Shown: positions 9,104-17,476 of the stretch, piece by piece
Position numbering within the stretch: the stretch's first letter is position 1
Layout: every line of letters begins with the position of its first letter
Origin: Hoyosella rhizosphaerae
Lineage (GTDB): Bacteria; Actinomycetota; Actinomycetes; Mycobacteriales; Mycobacteriaceae
NCBI RefSeq assembly: GCF_014643175.1
Contig: NZ_BMJH01000003.1
Location: forward strand, 62,001 to 126,000
Length of the DNA: 64,000 nt
Reading direction: 5' to 3'
Notes under the pieces: model-generated
What the model was told of the DNA's origin: nothing
What the model saw: only the letters and a program-made list of their open reading frames with translations
Databases searched by the model: none
Made by a program: the position numbers and the translations under genes

Positions 9104-10177
9104 CTACGTTTTTAGGTCCCTGTGTTTTTGAAGATCCCTATGTTTTTGAAGATCCCGGCATCTTTGAAGATCCGAGTCAGAAAAGCTAAGTGGTAACCCG
9201 GCGGCGGTAAACAACGAGTGGTCGAAGAATATGTAGGCATGTGTGATCGCAGAGTCTGTCAGGTCCATGACCTGAAACTGAAATGCGCTCCAACCTCCGC
9301 CTGGCGCGGCAATGTATACGGCGAATCCGGGTTGCCCATTGGCGCCCACAGGTAGTGCGGCAAGTTCTCCTGGCCCCGCCGGGCACTGCGTCCCAATGAG
9401 GATTCCGATATCTGCCGGACCCTGGTACCAACCTGTAAACGGCGGCATTTCCCAGATCGCGTCTGAGGTGAAGACGGTGACGATTGTGTCAATGTCTTTT
9501 TGTTCGAGGGCGCTGGCATACTTTTCAAGAACATCGCGCTGGTGCGAGCTCAGCGGTTCATTTACGGAGTCCTCATCAAGGCCAATTGCCTCGAGGTGCG
9601 CACGGGCTCGTTGCATGCTGCTGTTGACGGCGGCAGTAGTGGAACCCAGGAGATCCGCGATTTCGCTGGCTTTGAACTGAAGCACTTCTTTCAACAGCAA
9701 CGCGGCTCGCTGTCTCGGCGGGAGGTGTTGTAACGCCGCCACGAGCGCGAGGCGCACGCTGGTGCGCTGCGTTACAGCGGCAGCAGGATCATCAGGACCG
9801 GGCAACCATGCGTCGGGGATCGGTTCGAGCCACGGTATTTCCCGGTTCTCCTCAAGAGCTCCCGCGGGATTACTCCGTTCCTGACCAAGCCCTTTAGGTA
9901 GCGCGCGCCGCTGGCGCTTGTCAGCCTCGGTCAAACAGACGTTCGTGGCAATTCGGTATAGCCATGTTCGCGTCGACGATCGACCTTCGAATGATCCATA
10001 CGAACGCCATGCTCGCACGTACGCTTCTTGCACTGCGTCTTCCGCATCGTGGAGTGAGCCGAGCATCCGGTAGCAATGCGCCAACATTTCGCGCCTAAAC
10101 GGTGCAAATACGCCGTCAAAGTCAGCCAATTCCGCTACCTCGGCCTGGCGAGAGGTGTCCTCAGTCACATGCCCCAT
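9104..10177 (-). CDS. sigG: ECF sigma factor with SnoaL-like C-terminal domain, SigG type
   Basis: A 357-aa sigma-70-family factor. Region 2 covers about residues 22-90 (YRMLGSLHDAEDAVQEAYVRAWR, with TWLYRIATNVC). Region 4 covers about 145-200 (LPPRQRAALLLKEVL, then an HTH with ASEIADLLGSTTAAVNSS). A SnoaL/NTF2-like domain follows (about 205-330), typical of the SigG/SigJ group, which has no separate anti-sigma gene. The last 22 residues are a repeat tail (units DLQRCR, DLQKHR, DLQKHR, DLKT) encoded by an 18-bp tandem repeat. The SigG-versus-SigJ choice rests on overall resemblance. Confidence 0.8.
   Translation of the reverse strand: MGHVTEDTSRQAEVAELADFDGVFAPFRREMLAHCYRMLGSLHDAEDAVQEAYVRAWRSYGSFEGRSSTRTWLYRIATNVCLTEADKRQRRALPKGLGQERSNPAGALEENREIPWLEPIPDAWLPGPDDPAAAVTQRTSVRLALVAALQHLPPRQRAALLLKEVLQFKASEIADLLGSTTAAVNSSMQRARAHLEAIGLDEDSVNEPLSSHQRDVLEKYASALEQKDIDTIVTVFTSDAIWEMPPFTGWYQGPADIGILIGTQCPAGPGELAALPVGANGQPGFAVYIAAPGGGWSAFQFQVMDLTDSAITHAYIFFDHSLFTAAGLPLSFSDSDLQRCRDLQKHRDLQKHRDLKT
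9115..9176. repeat. 18-bp tandem repeat in the 3' end of sigG
   Basis: Three 18-bp units (9115-9132, 9133-9150, 9151-9168) plus an 8-bp part unit. The core GATCCC...TTTTTGAA is kept in each. The period is a multiple of 3, so the repeat adds six residues (DLQxxR) per unit without a frameshift. Confidence 0.9.
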
Positions 10178-10349
10178 GACGTCACAGTACGCCGATGGCC
10201 CGACAACTTTAAGACCTCAATACTGACCATCAACAATCAAATCGGCGCAGCAAATGCCGCATACCGCCCGAATGCGGCAATCACGAAAGGCCTTGATCGA
10301 CCATCTGTCACAATACTTTCACGTTCGTTGCGTATCCTTAGCCTTTCGT

Positions 10350-12494
10350 ATGCCCACGACGCCGACTGACCACAGCCACGCCGCACACAGCGCACGTGAT
10401 GCGGCAGCCAAGCCTGCCCGCAATTCCTCAGCCAAGCGCTCCTACAGATTCGATCTCGATGGTCTTAGAGGCCTGGCTATCGCGCTGGTTGTCGTCTATC
10501 ACGTCTGGGCCCTGGGAGTCTCCGGCGGCGTTGACGTCTTCTTAACCCTGTCAGGATTCTTCTTCGTAGGCATGCTGCTCAGAAATATCCGCCGGGGCAC
10601 CGACCTATCGCCTTGGCCAGTAGCCAAACGCCTGATTCGTCGCCTTTTACCCGCGCTTGTGACGATACTCACGGCGGTAAGTATCGCCACGGTAGTTCTG
10701 TTTCCGTTTACGCAATGGAACAACATCGCCACACAGGTCGTCCCCAGCCTCTTCTACTACCAAAACTGGCAGCTAGCACGGACAACGGGCGACTATTTAG
10801 CTGCTGATCCCAACACCAGTCCGTTGCAGCACCTATGGTCAATGTCAGTCCAGGGGCAATTTTTCGTTGCAACACTGCTTGCGGTGTATTTTGCAGCGTG
10901 GGCAACCCAAAGCGTGCTGCGTAACCGCAAAGATGCTGCCGCTTGGTCCACCAGGGCGGCCATCGCGGTCATTGTCGGTGCAACGATTGCCTCGTTCCTA
11001 TACGCAGCGCTGAGAATCCAAATTAACCCGTCGTGGACGTACTACGACACTTTCGCCCGAACCTGGCAACTACTACTTGGTGGCGTTGTGGCCGCCGCAC
11101 TCCCCTACATATCTGTCCATCGCCACCTTCGATTGCCCCTCGCTGCAACAGGCTTAGCGGCGATCGTTCTCACCGGCGTTGTACTTGAAGGTGGACTCGT
11201 CTTCCCCGGCCCGTGGGCCCTCGTGCCAGTCCTCGGCGCTCTCGCGATAGTGGTTGCGGGTGAGCGAAACGACAGCGATACGCGCGGCAACTTGGTTGAG
11301 TCGTTTCTGTCCACACGACCGTTGGTGTGGCTAGGTTCTGTTGCCTACGCGTTCTATCTATGGCACTGGCCGATTCTGATCTTCTACCTCGTCGCAGCAG
11401 ACAAACACGTAGTGACCCTCCTCGACGGTGTGGGCATCATCGCCATATCGTTGTTGTGCGCCTGGCTGACATTGCGCTATATCGAAATTCCCTTGCGCTA
11501 TTCCACGCGCAACCCAGCACCATTGTCAGCTCGTCGCACCCATCGGCGACGTACAACGTACCCAGCTATCGCATTGGCAACTCTCGCCGCGGTACTGGTC
11601 ACCGCCTCGGTGGGGTGGATCCAATACCTGGACAAACGGACCGACAAGCTCGCAGAACCGCTCGACCCCACCCTGTATCCCGGTGCAACTGAATACACAG
11701 CTGCCGCGTACACACCCCGAGCTCCGCTGCGGCCGAGTCCGCTCGATGTCCGAGAAGACCACCCACTGACCGCTTTTGATCAATGCATCGCCGACATCCC
11801 AACGATCGAACTACTCAGGTGTACATACGGCGATACCGAGGCCGATCGCACAATCGTCCTAGCGGGGGGCTCGCATGCCGAGCAATGGATCAGCGCATTG
11901 CACCCGATTGGGATCGAACGGGGCTTTGCGGTGGAGACGATCCTTAAAGTCGCATGCCCATTATCGTTGGATCCCGAACCCACGCATTACAACGGGGTGC
12001 CCTACCTCGAATGCAGCGACTGGAATGCTGCGAGCATCAACTACATCATTGAGACTCAACCTGATTTTGTCCTCACAAACAGCACTCGGCCGCTACATCA
12101 CGCCCCAGGCGACTTCATTCCTGAGTCATATGCCGACATGTTCGTCTACCTCGCCGGAAACGACGTTCGAGTACTAGGCCTTCGTGACAACCCCTGGCTA
12201 TGGCCATTTCCGGAACCAGCGGACTGCCTAGCTATGCGGCGTGGCGCCGACAGGTGCGGAGCTGTTCGTGCCGACGTCCTCAGCGCCGTCAACCCCGCCG
12301 ACGCGATCGCCGACGAACTGCCCACAATGGAATCCCTGGATATGAGCGACGCGATGTGTAACGCCACGACGTGCCCTGCGGTGGTGGGAAACGTCATCGT
12401 GTACCGAGACTTCAACCACCTCAGCGCGACGTTTGTACGAACAGCAATACCAGAACTCGATAGGCAACTTGGTGACGCCACCGGTTGGTGGTGA
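10350..12494 (+). CDS. OafA/acyltransferase-3 membrane protein with SGNH-like C-terminal domain
   Basis: A 714-aa membrane acyltransferase resembling Rv1565c of M. tuberculosis. The N-terminal acyltransferase-3 part shows FDLDGLRGLAIALVVVYHVW and FLTLSGFFFVGMLL, about ten hydrophobic helices and WLGSVAYAFYLWHWPIL. Residues about 440-714 form an extracellular SGNH-hydrolase-like domain with DFNHLSATF as the distal H block. Its block I reads GGSHA where the family usually has GDSHA. The ATG at 10350 follows TAGCCT by 5 nt, suggesting a leaderless message; the frame opens further upstream at 10254. Likely role: O-acylation of a cell-surface glycan or lipid, inferred from the family. Confidence 0.85.
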   Translation: MPTTPTDHSHAAHSARDAAAKPARNSSAKRSYRFDLDGLRGLAIALVVVYHVWALGVSGGVDVFLTLSGFFFVGMLLRNIRRGTDLSPWPVAKRLIRRLLPALVTILTAVSIATVVLFPFTQWNNIATQVVPSLFYYQNWQLARTTGDYLAADPNTSPLQHLWSMSVQGQFFVATLLAVYFAAWATQSVLRNRKDAAAWSTRAAIAVIVGATIASFLYAALRIQINPSWTYYDTFARTWQLLLGGVVAAALPYISVHRHLRLPLAATGLAAIVLTGVVLEGGLVFPGPWALVPVLGALAIVVAGERNDSDTRGNLVESFLSTRPLVWLGSVAYAFYLWHWPILIFYLVAADKHVVTLLDGVGIIAISLLCAWLTLRYIEIPLRYSTRNPAPLSARRTHRRRTTYPAIALATLAAVLVTASVGWIQYLDKRTDKLAEPLDPTLYPGATEYTAAAYTPRAPLRPSPLDVREDHPLTAFDQCIADIPTIELLRCTYGDTEADRTIVLAGGSHAEQWISALHPIGIERGFAVETILKVACPLSLDPEPTHYNGVPYLECSDWNAASINYIIETQPDFVLTNSTRPLHHAPGDFIPESYADMFVYLAGNDVRVLGLRDNPWLWPFPEPADCLAMRRGADRCGAVRADVLSAVNPADAIADELPTMESLDMSDAMCNATTCPAVVGNVIVYRDFNHLSATFVRTAIPELDRQLGDATGWW

Positions 12495-12506
12495 GACGAT
12501 AGAGCG

Positions 12507-13565
12507 ATGTCGTCAGCCTCGTCAGCATTGCCCCGCCCATGCGTCAATGTTTTCTGGCCACACGAGTCCGCATTCGTCGACCCTGTAAACCTCACAGATT
12601 CTCTTCAGGAGGAACTGGCAGAAATCGGGATATCCCACATCGCACTTCCTTTGCCACTGCCGTCTGGGGTGCCCGAGTTTCGGAACGTCGCGAATCGATT
12701 GCGTTCTGCCAACATCGGTACCATCGTTGGCTTGCACGATTGGACGCCCGACGACAAGGTGCTTCAACAACTCGCCGATGAGGACTTAATCGACGGTGCG
12801 GTATTAGAGGAAAGCACCACTCATGTTGCCGCCGCAGTCCGCGATATCGTGAACGCCCGTCGCATTGTGGTTGCCGATGGGTTCACCGCCCCTGCGCTCG
12901 ACGGATCACTCGGTTCAGAACTCGCACGCACCGCTCACGGCGTACTTGCGTACACACCAGGATCACGCGGAAATGACGCACGGCCGACTCACTACGTGCC
13001 TCGTTCGGAATTTCACCTGGTTCGGAGCGTCCTCGCACGAAACCAGCCACACAGTTGGGCGCCCGTAGATCCCCCCGAGACTGTCGACGATTCGATGCGC
13101 ACAGCATGGGGCTTTCTGCAGGCACTTGGCCCCGGAATTGCTATGACGCGACGCGCTCCATCCGACGTTCCTCAAGAAATTAAGGACATTCTTCGCCTGC
13201 GCGCCGAACGTCCCGGCGTTTTCGTCGGCGGCGAATACGAACCACTCCACATCAGTGGACCTGCTCAATCGCACATCATTGGTTTTGCTCGCGCACAATC
13301 GCATTCGCTTCCCGAAATTTTATGCCTCGGCGTCCGTGATCAGCATGCGGCAAGCAACGGCTGGCGCGATACGCACATCACTCTTCCGTTCGGCACGTGG
13401 CACGACATCACAACAAATGCGTTGTTTCAGGACTCCGCCAGTGGGACAGACTTGTTCAATACGCAGAGCACATGCATCCTCGTTCGAAGTGGGCACGCCC
13501 CTGCACCGCCGCACCCACTTCCGACTGCCGAAAGCTCTGGCACAGAAACTTCTGCCCCAGAATGA
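12507..13565 (+). CDS. Shortened TreY-like (maltooligosyltrehalose synthase-like) protein
   Basis: A 352-aa protein whose last third (about residues 225-330) follows the end of TreY: LRAERPGVF, GGEYEPLHISGPAQSH, FAR, then GWRDTHITLPFGTWHDI. The N-terminal part (ELAEIGISHIALPLPLP) could be a remnant of the TIM-barrel start. TreY is normally about twice this length and holds its catalytic Asp/Glu in the middle, which is missing here. The gene sits where treX-treY-treZ lie in M. tuberculosis (between the Rv1565c-like gene and ilvA), which supports descent from TreY. It follows the acyltransferase by 12 nt on the same strand. Trehalose synthase activity is unlikely; it may have a new role or be decaying. 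Confidence 0.5.
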   Translation: MSSASSALPRPCVNVFWPHESAFVDPVNLTDSLQEELAEIGISHIALPLPLPSGVPEFRNVANRLRSANIGTIVGLHDWTPDDKVLQQLADEDLIDGAVLEESTTHVAAAVRDIVNARRIVVADGFTAPALDGSLGSELARTAHGVLAYTPGSRGNDARPTHYVPRSEFHLVRSVLARNQPHSWAPVDPPETVDDSMRTAWGFLQALGPGIAMTRRAPSDVPQEIKDILRLRAERPGVFVGGEYEPLHISGPAQSHIIGFARAQSHSLPEILCLGVRDQHAASNGWRDTHITLPFGTWHDITTNALFQDSASGTDLFNTQSTCILVRSGHAPAPPHPLPTAESSGTETSAPE

Positions 13566-13577
13566 GACCTGATCTAC

Positions 13578-14036
13578 CTACGAAGTTGCCATGGACCCTT
13601 GAATTAGGCGTCCTACAGCAGGCACGGCCGCGACCACATGTTTATGTGCCTGCCCGCGCAGTTGCCCGTAAAGTTTCACGACGCTTCGATACGACGAACC
13701 TTCAGCACGACGGTCGACCACCTCGAGCAATGAGTTTGCGGCTTCGTCCCCACGGTCACTCAAAAACGCGGCAAAGTCATCGTTGCCAGATGCCGCAAAG
13801 TCGTCCCAGTGTGGTTGAAGACTTGCAAGGAAATCGGGCAGAAGCACGCGAATGACGCTGTTGACGAAGGATGCGTGAACAGCATTAACTGTTTTGTACG
13901 CTCCTTTGATAACCATTCCAGTGGGGCCGCGTTTTGATTTAACTTCCGCGTCGAGCACCGTGCGTGCATCTGCGACAAATTCGTCTTTGTTTTCATCCGA
14001 CAGCAACGTCTCGCGTAGCGACTCCGCCATGCTCAT
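13578..14036 (-). CDS. DUF6918-type conserved protein
   Basis: A 152-aa soluble helical protein without signal or cysteine motif. The pattern (VADARTVLDAEV, GMVIKGAYKTVNAV, LLPDFLASLQPHWDDF, FLSDRGDEAANSLLEVVDRRAE) resembles the actinobacterial family DUF6918, of unknown function. GAGGGAGA lies 4 nt before the ATG at 14036 and 10 nt before a second ATG at 14030, so either may be used. It is convergent with the TreY-like gene, 12 nt away. Confidence 0.55.
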   Translation of the reverse strand: MSMAESLRETLLSDENKDEFVADARTVLDAEVKSKRGPTGMVIKGAYKTVNAVHASFVNSVIRVLLPDFLASLQPHWDDFAASGNDDFAAFLSDRGDEAANSLLEVVDRRAEGSSYRSVVKLYGQLRGQAHKHVVAAVPAVGRLIQGSMATS

Positions 14037-14151
14037 TCTCCCTCAACTTCTAGCCGTCTTTACTCTTTGTATCACCGTATAGGAGCGTGCGCCGCCGTCA
14101 CTGCAGCGGCACCCAAGACTCAACCCGCCCTGAGCACAACCGTCCAGCCGG

Positions 14152-14157
14152 TATAGT
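14152..14157 (+). promoter_or_regulatory. -10 box of the TetR gene (leaderless)
   Basis: TATAGT lies 7 nt before a GTG at 14165 and 4 nt before an ATG at 14162. This spacing puts the transcription start at the start codon. Confidence 0.5.
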
Positions 14158-14164
14158 CGATATG

Positions 14165-14695
14165 GTGTCCCGAACATCCGCACGCGACCGCATACTCGAC
14201 GCACTCGAACAACTACTTGTCACCACGGGTTCCCCACAGTTCACGCTTGAGTCTGTCGCCCAAGCAGCGGAAGTTTCCAAAGGCGGCCTGCTCTACCACT
14301 TCCCCAGCAAAGACGCACTACTTCTCGGACTCGTTGATCGCCTAGCACAGCGCGCTGAGAGCCAGATCGCGCAAGCGATAACGCAAGGAACGTCCGTCGC
14401 CGAGTTTTACCTGCAGTCACCCGACACAAGCGACCACGATGAACTGCAGCTCTACCGCACCCTCATCGCTGCCCTGCGCACCGTTGACGGGCAACACAGT
14501 GAACTCCGCACAGCAATCATTGCGATAATGCGCAGTTGGGACCAGCGACTCCAGGCTGAAGTCGATGACCCCGTACGCGCCGAAATCATCCGGCTTGTAG
14601 GCGACGGAATCTACTTCGCAGCCCTTCTACAGTTCCCGCTGCCCGACCCAGAATTGCACCGCAAAGTCATCGAGCAGCTCACCGGCGAAAAGTAA
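14165..14695 (+). CDS. TetR/AcrR-family transcriptional regulator
   Basis: A regulator of about 176 aa. The N-terminal HTH is clear: RDRILDALEQLL, FTLESVAQAAEVSKGGLLYHFPSKDALL. The C-terminal ligand domain is divergent and acidic. The reading frame opens at 14087, but TATAGT at 14152 makes a leaderless start at GTG 14165 (or ATG 14162) more likely. It converges on ilvA, with only 3 nt between stops. Biotin genes in this order can be controlled by the TetR protein BioQ, but nothing seen here links this gene to them. Ligand and targets are unknown. Confidence 0.85.
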   Translation: MSRTSARDRILDALEQLLVTTGSPQFTLESVAQAAEVSKGGLLYHFPSKDALLLGLVDRLAQRAESQIAQAITQGTSVAEFYLQSPDTSDHDELQLYRTLIAALRTVDGQHSELRTAIIAIMRSWDQRLQAEVDDPVRAEIIRLVGDGIYFAALLQFPLPDPELHRKVIEQLTGEK

Positions 14696-14698
14696 GCC

Positions 14699-16057
14699 CT
14701 AAATTAGATAGCGGAACGCTGGCTTACCCGGCTCAAGCCGTTCAACATCCATACCGGATTTTCGGATTCTCCCAAGCAACGTCGATAAACCGTCGCGATT
14801 GCCCAGCTCAATGCCCACCAGCGCACCGCCCGTTTCGCGATTGTTGCGCTTAATGTATTCGAACATGGTGATGTCGTCGTCCGGACCAAGCACTTCATCA
14901 AGGAATCGTCGCAACGCACCGGGTTCCTGGGGAAAATTCACCAAAAAATAGTGTTTGAGACCCATATGAACAAGCGAGCGTTCAAGAATCTCGCCATACC
15001 TAGACACATCGTTGTTCCCGCCCGAGACCACGCACACCACGTTCTGGCCAGGTTCGAACGACAATTGGTGCAGCGCGGCAGACGACAGAGCACCCGCTGG
15101 CTCGGCGATAATTCCCTCATTCTGATAGAGGTCAAGCATCGCAGTGCATACCGCGCCCTCGTCGACCTTCACCAACGCGATGTCACCGGGGTGGCTAGGA
15201 GACGGAACTGAAGCTACGAGCGGAAGTGAAGCATGAGTCACCGCTGAGGCACCTGCCGCCGCAAGGACTGCGTAAGGAAGCGCGCCAACTCGGCGCACTG
15301 CGGCGCCATCGACAAACGGATCAATATCACGCAACGTGACGGGGCCTCGTGCCGCAAGAGCAGCGATCATCGATGCAGCACCCGCTGGTTCAGCGCCAAC
15401 AATCGTGGTGTGCGGCGAACGCTCACGCATATACGTAGTGATGCCGGCAATAAGACCACCCCCGCCAACGGGCACAACAATCGCATCGATACTGCCACCG
15501 AGTTGGCTAAGAATCTCCGCCGCGACAGTGCCTTGGCCAGCCACCGTGCGTGCGTCATCGAACGGCGGCACCAGGGTCGCCCCGGTTTTCTCGCAATCCT
15601 CGGCAGCTGCGGCAGCGGCTTCGTCATACGTAGGACCAGTAATTTTGAGTTCCACAAAGCTGTTGCCATGAGCGCGAATACGGTCACGCTTCTGTTTTGG
15701 CGTGTTCGACGGCAAGTAGATCCGCCCGCGTATGCCCAATGCTTTGCAGGCAAATGCGACGCCCTGAGCGTGGTTTCCTGCGCTGGCGCAGACAACACCC
15801 GCAGCCCGCTCCGTGTCGCTCAGTTGCACCATCAGGTTGTAGGCGCCGCGCAACTTGTAGGAACGCACACGTTGCAAGTCCTCGCGCTTAAGCCAAACAT
15901 TCGCCCCAGTGGCATCCGACAGTCGTTGGCAATGTTCTAAAGGAGTCGCAGAGACAACACCTTTGATCCGTTGCGCGGCAATATCAATGTCCGCCGCGGA
16001 CACTTGTTGCGCGGACTTGGCCGTTTCGACGTCATGAGCAGTTGACACCCGCCCCAT
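14699..16057 (-). CDS. ilvA: Threonine dehydratase (threonine ammonia-lyase)
   Basis: A PLP enzyme of 452 aa that makes 2-oxobutanoate from threonine as the first step of isoleucine synthesis. The PLP lysine is in RVRSYKLRGAY (about residue 70), with SAGNHAQGVAFACK, PVGGGGLIAG and VVSGGNND as further PLP-phosphate motifs. One C-terminal ACT-like domain (about 365-452, HYFLVNFPQEPGALRRFLDE) suggests allosteric control by isoleucine/valine; actinobacterial forms are shorter than E. coli IlvA in this part. The frame opens at 16129, but the ATG at 16057 behind a purine-rich GGGGGTGGTAG tract fits family length. Confidence 0.93.
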   Translation of the reverse strand: MGRVSTAHDVETAKSAQQVSAADIDIAAQRIKGVVSATPLEHCQRLSDATGANVWLKREDLQRVRSYKLRGAYNLMVQLSDTERAAGVVCASAGNHAQGVAFACKALGIRGRIYLPSNTPKQKRDRIRAHGNSFVELKITGPTYDEAAAAAAEDCEKTGATLVPPFDDARTVAGQGTVAAEILSQLGGSIDAIVVPVGGGGLIAGITTYMRERSPHTTIVGAEPAGAASMIAALAARGPVTLRDIDPFVDGAAVRRVGALPYAVLAAAGASAVTHASLPLVASVPSPSHPGDIALVKVDEGAVCTAMLDLYQNEGIIAEPAGALSSAALHQLSFEPGQNVVCVVSGGNNDVSRYGEILERSLVHMGLKHYFLVNFPQEPGALRRFLDEVLGPDDDITMFEYIKRNNRETGGALVGIELGNRDGLSTLLGRIRKSGMDVERLEPGKPAFRYLI

Positions 16058-16143
16058 GCTGCCACTACCACCCCCTACCGTTCCACCTGAAACGTCAAAT
16101 GACGCCAAATAGTGGTCGAACAAGTGCACGAAAAGCCCACAAA

Positions 16144-17415
16144 CTACTCGTTCGGGTTCTCGACAGCGCCGACAAACAGAGGTGCACCCGTGGGCTGATG
16201 CATGATGACAAAGCTGAACGGTCGATCCACCCGGAAATCTAACTGCGAGTCAGGCGGCATGCTGGTCACGCCAGCTAGGCCTGTCACCGCAGCGGCCTCC
16301 GTGCCGGACTCATCAACTGTGATATTTGCTCGGTGGACGCCATCCGATAGTTCAAAGTCCGGTGTGACACCTGACAATCCGGCTAGGTCTGTCAGCCCAA
16401 GTTCGCGGAGCGTGTCGAGAAGGGTGACGGTCGAACTGAAGTCCCAGCGTGGAATGGCCACTTGCGCTGATCGAGTTTCCCCTCCAGCGGCGAACGATTC
16501 GAGCATGCCACTTGTAACTACGGGCGCTGCTCCTGGTGCGTCGCTTTCAGAATCTGCCGTGTCGTTAAGTACCACCCACATAGCGATGTCACCGCCTACA
16601 TACGGCAGCGCGATACTGTTCCAGCCATCCTCTTCTAGGTGCTGCACTCGTAGGTCCGACTTATTCATCATCGGCACTGTGACTTCGTTGCCGTCTGCGG
16701 TGGTGAACGTCTCGTCACCCGTTTGGGATTCGTTGAACTGAATTTCCCACTCGGCCTTGAGGTAGATCGCATTGGCGATGACGGCTACCGTCGCTGGGTC
16801 TAGGTCGTCGAACAGGGTGTCGATACGTCCTGCGGTATTACGCTCAACCCAGGCATTCACTATGTCGGTGGCGTCTGCCGCGGTGAAGTCCACCGGTTCA
16901 GGATCAGCGTCGAAGTACTCCGACAACGTGTCGGTGAACTCGGGGTTTAACGAAAGCCCGTCGGCGACAAATAGACCTTGCGCGATGGCGACGATGGGGT
17001 CAACTGGGGGCTCGTCCGCACCACGTGTGCTGCCTGGCTCAGCACGATCAGGCGCTTCATCGACGGTGACTGTGGCCTTGAGCAGTTCACTGAAGCTTGC
17101 ATGCAGGTCAGCGCTGGGATAGCCGAAAAGCTCATCAAGTTGAGTCGCGGTCTCCCCTTCTGCACCTGCTCTAAGCATGGCGAATGCTGTGGCAATACTG
17201 AGGGGCGAATAAACCGTATTCGTGCCGGGTTCGGACAACTCTGCGCTGAACCGCGCAGAGAACCCGTACAACCCACTCACGACATCGGGGGCCGATTCTT
17301 CTTGCTCGACGAGGGTGGGTGGAGTCTCAGTTGCCTCGTCGTCGGTGTCCGTGGCGCCACAACCGGCGGTGCAGGCCAGTGCCGCCGCAACTCCAAGCAC
17401 GATCAGTTTGCGCAT
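16144..17415 (-). CDS. Serpin-family protease inhibitor lipoprotein
   Basis: A 423-aa secreted serpin. A short signal peptide ends at a lipoprotein-type cysteine (TAGC, Cys19; position -3 is Thr, less usual), followed by an acidic linker. Serpin marks are TVYSPLSIATAFAML, NAIYLKAEWEIQF, MNKSDLRVQHLEEDGW and SFVIMHQPTGAPLFVGAV. The hinge of the reactive loop, GTEAAAVTG at residues 371-379, has the small residues needed for loop insertion, so it should be inhibitory. Counting from the hinge puts P1 near Ser385 (VTSM), without a basic residue, so a trypsin-like target is unlikely. AAAGGAG precedes the ATG. It lies between dnaE1 and ilvA. Confidence 0.93.
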   Translation of the reverse strand: MRKLIVLGVAAALACTAGCGATDTDDEATETPPTLVEQEESAPDVVSGLYGFSARFSAELSEPGTNTVYSPLSIATAFAMLRAGAEGETATQLDELFGYPSADLHASFSELLKATVTVDEAPDRAEPGSTRGADEPPVDPIVAIAQGLFVADGLSLNPEFTDTLSEYFDADPEPVDFTAADATDIVNAWVERNTAGRIDTLFDDLDPATVAVIANAIYLKAEWEIQFNESQTGDETFTTADGNEVTVPMMNKSDLRVQHLEEDGWNSIALPYVGGDIAMWVVLNDTADSESDAPGAAPVVTSGMLESFAAGGETRSAQVAIPRWDFSSTVTLLDTLRELGLTDLAGLSGVTPDFELSDGVHRANITVDESGTEAAAVTGLAGVTSMPPDSQLDFRVDRPFSFVIMHQPTGAPLFVGAVENPNE

Positions 17416-17476
17416 GCGCTCTCCTTTTACCTACGAGGCGGGTCGCCCTACTGCAGCCGCGCCCCGTACGTCTTGT

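Noticed and set aside
14165-14695. TetR gene as the biotin regulator BioQ
   Set aside because: It lies 5 kb from bioA, next to ilvA, and no shared operator could be recognised.
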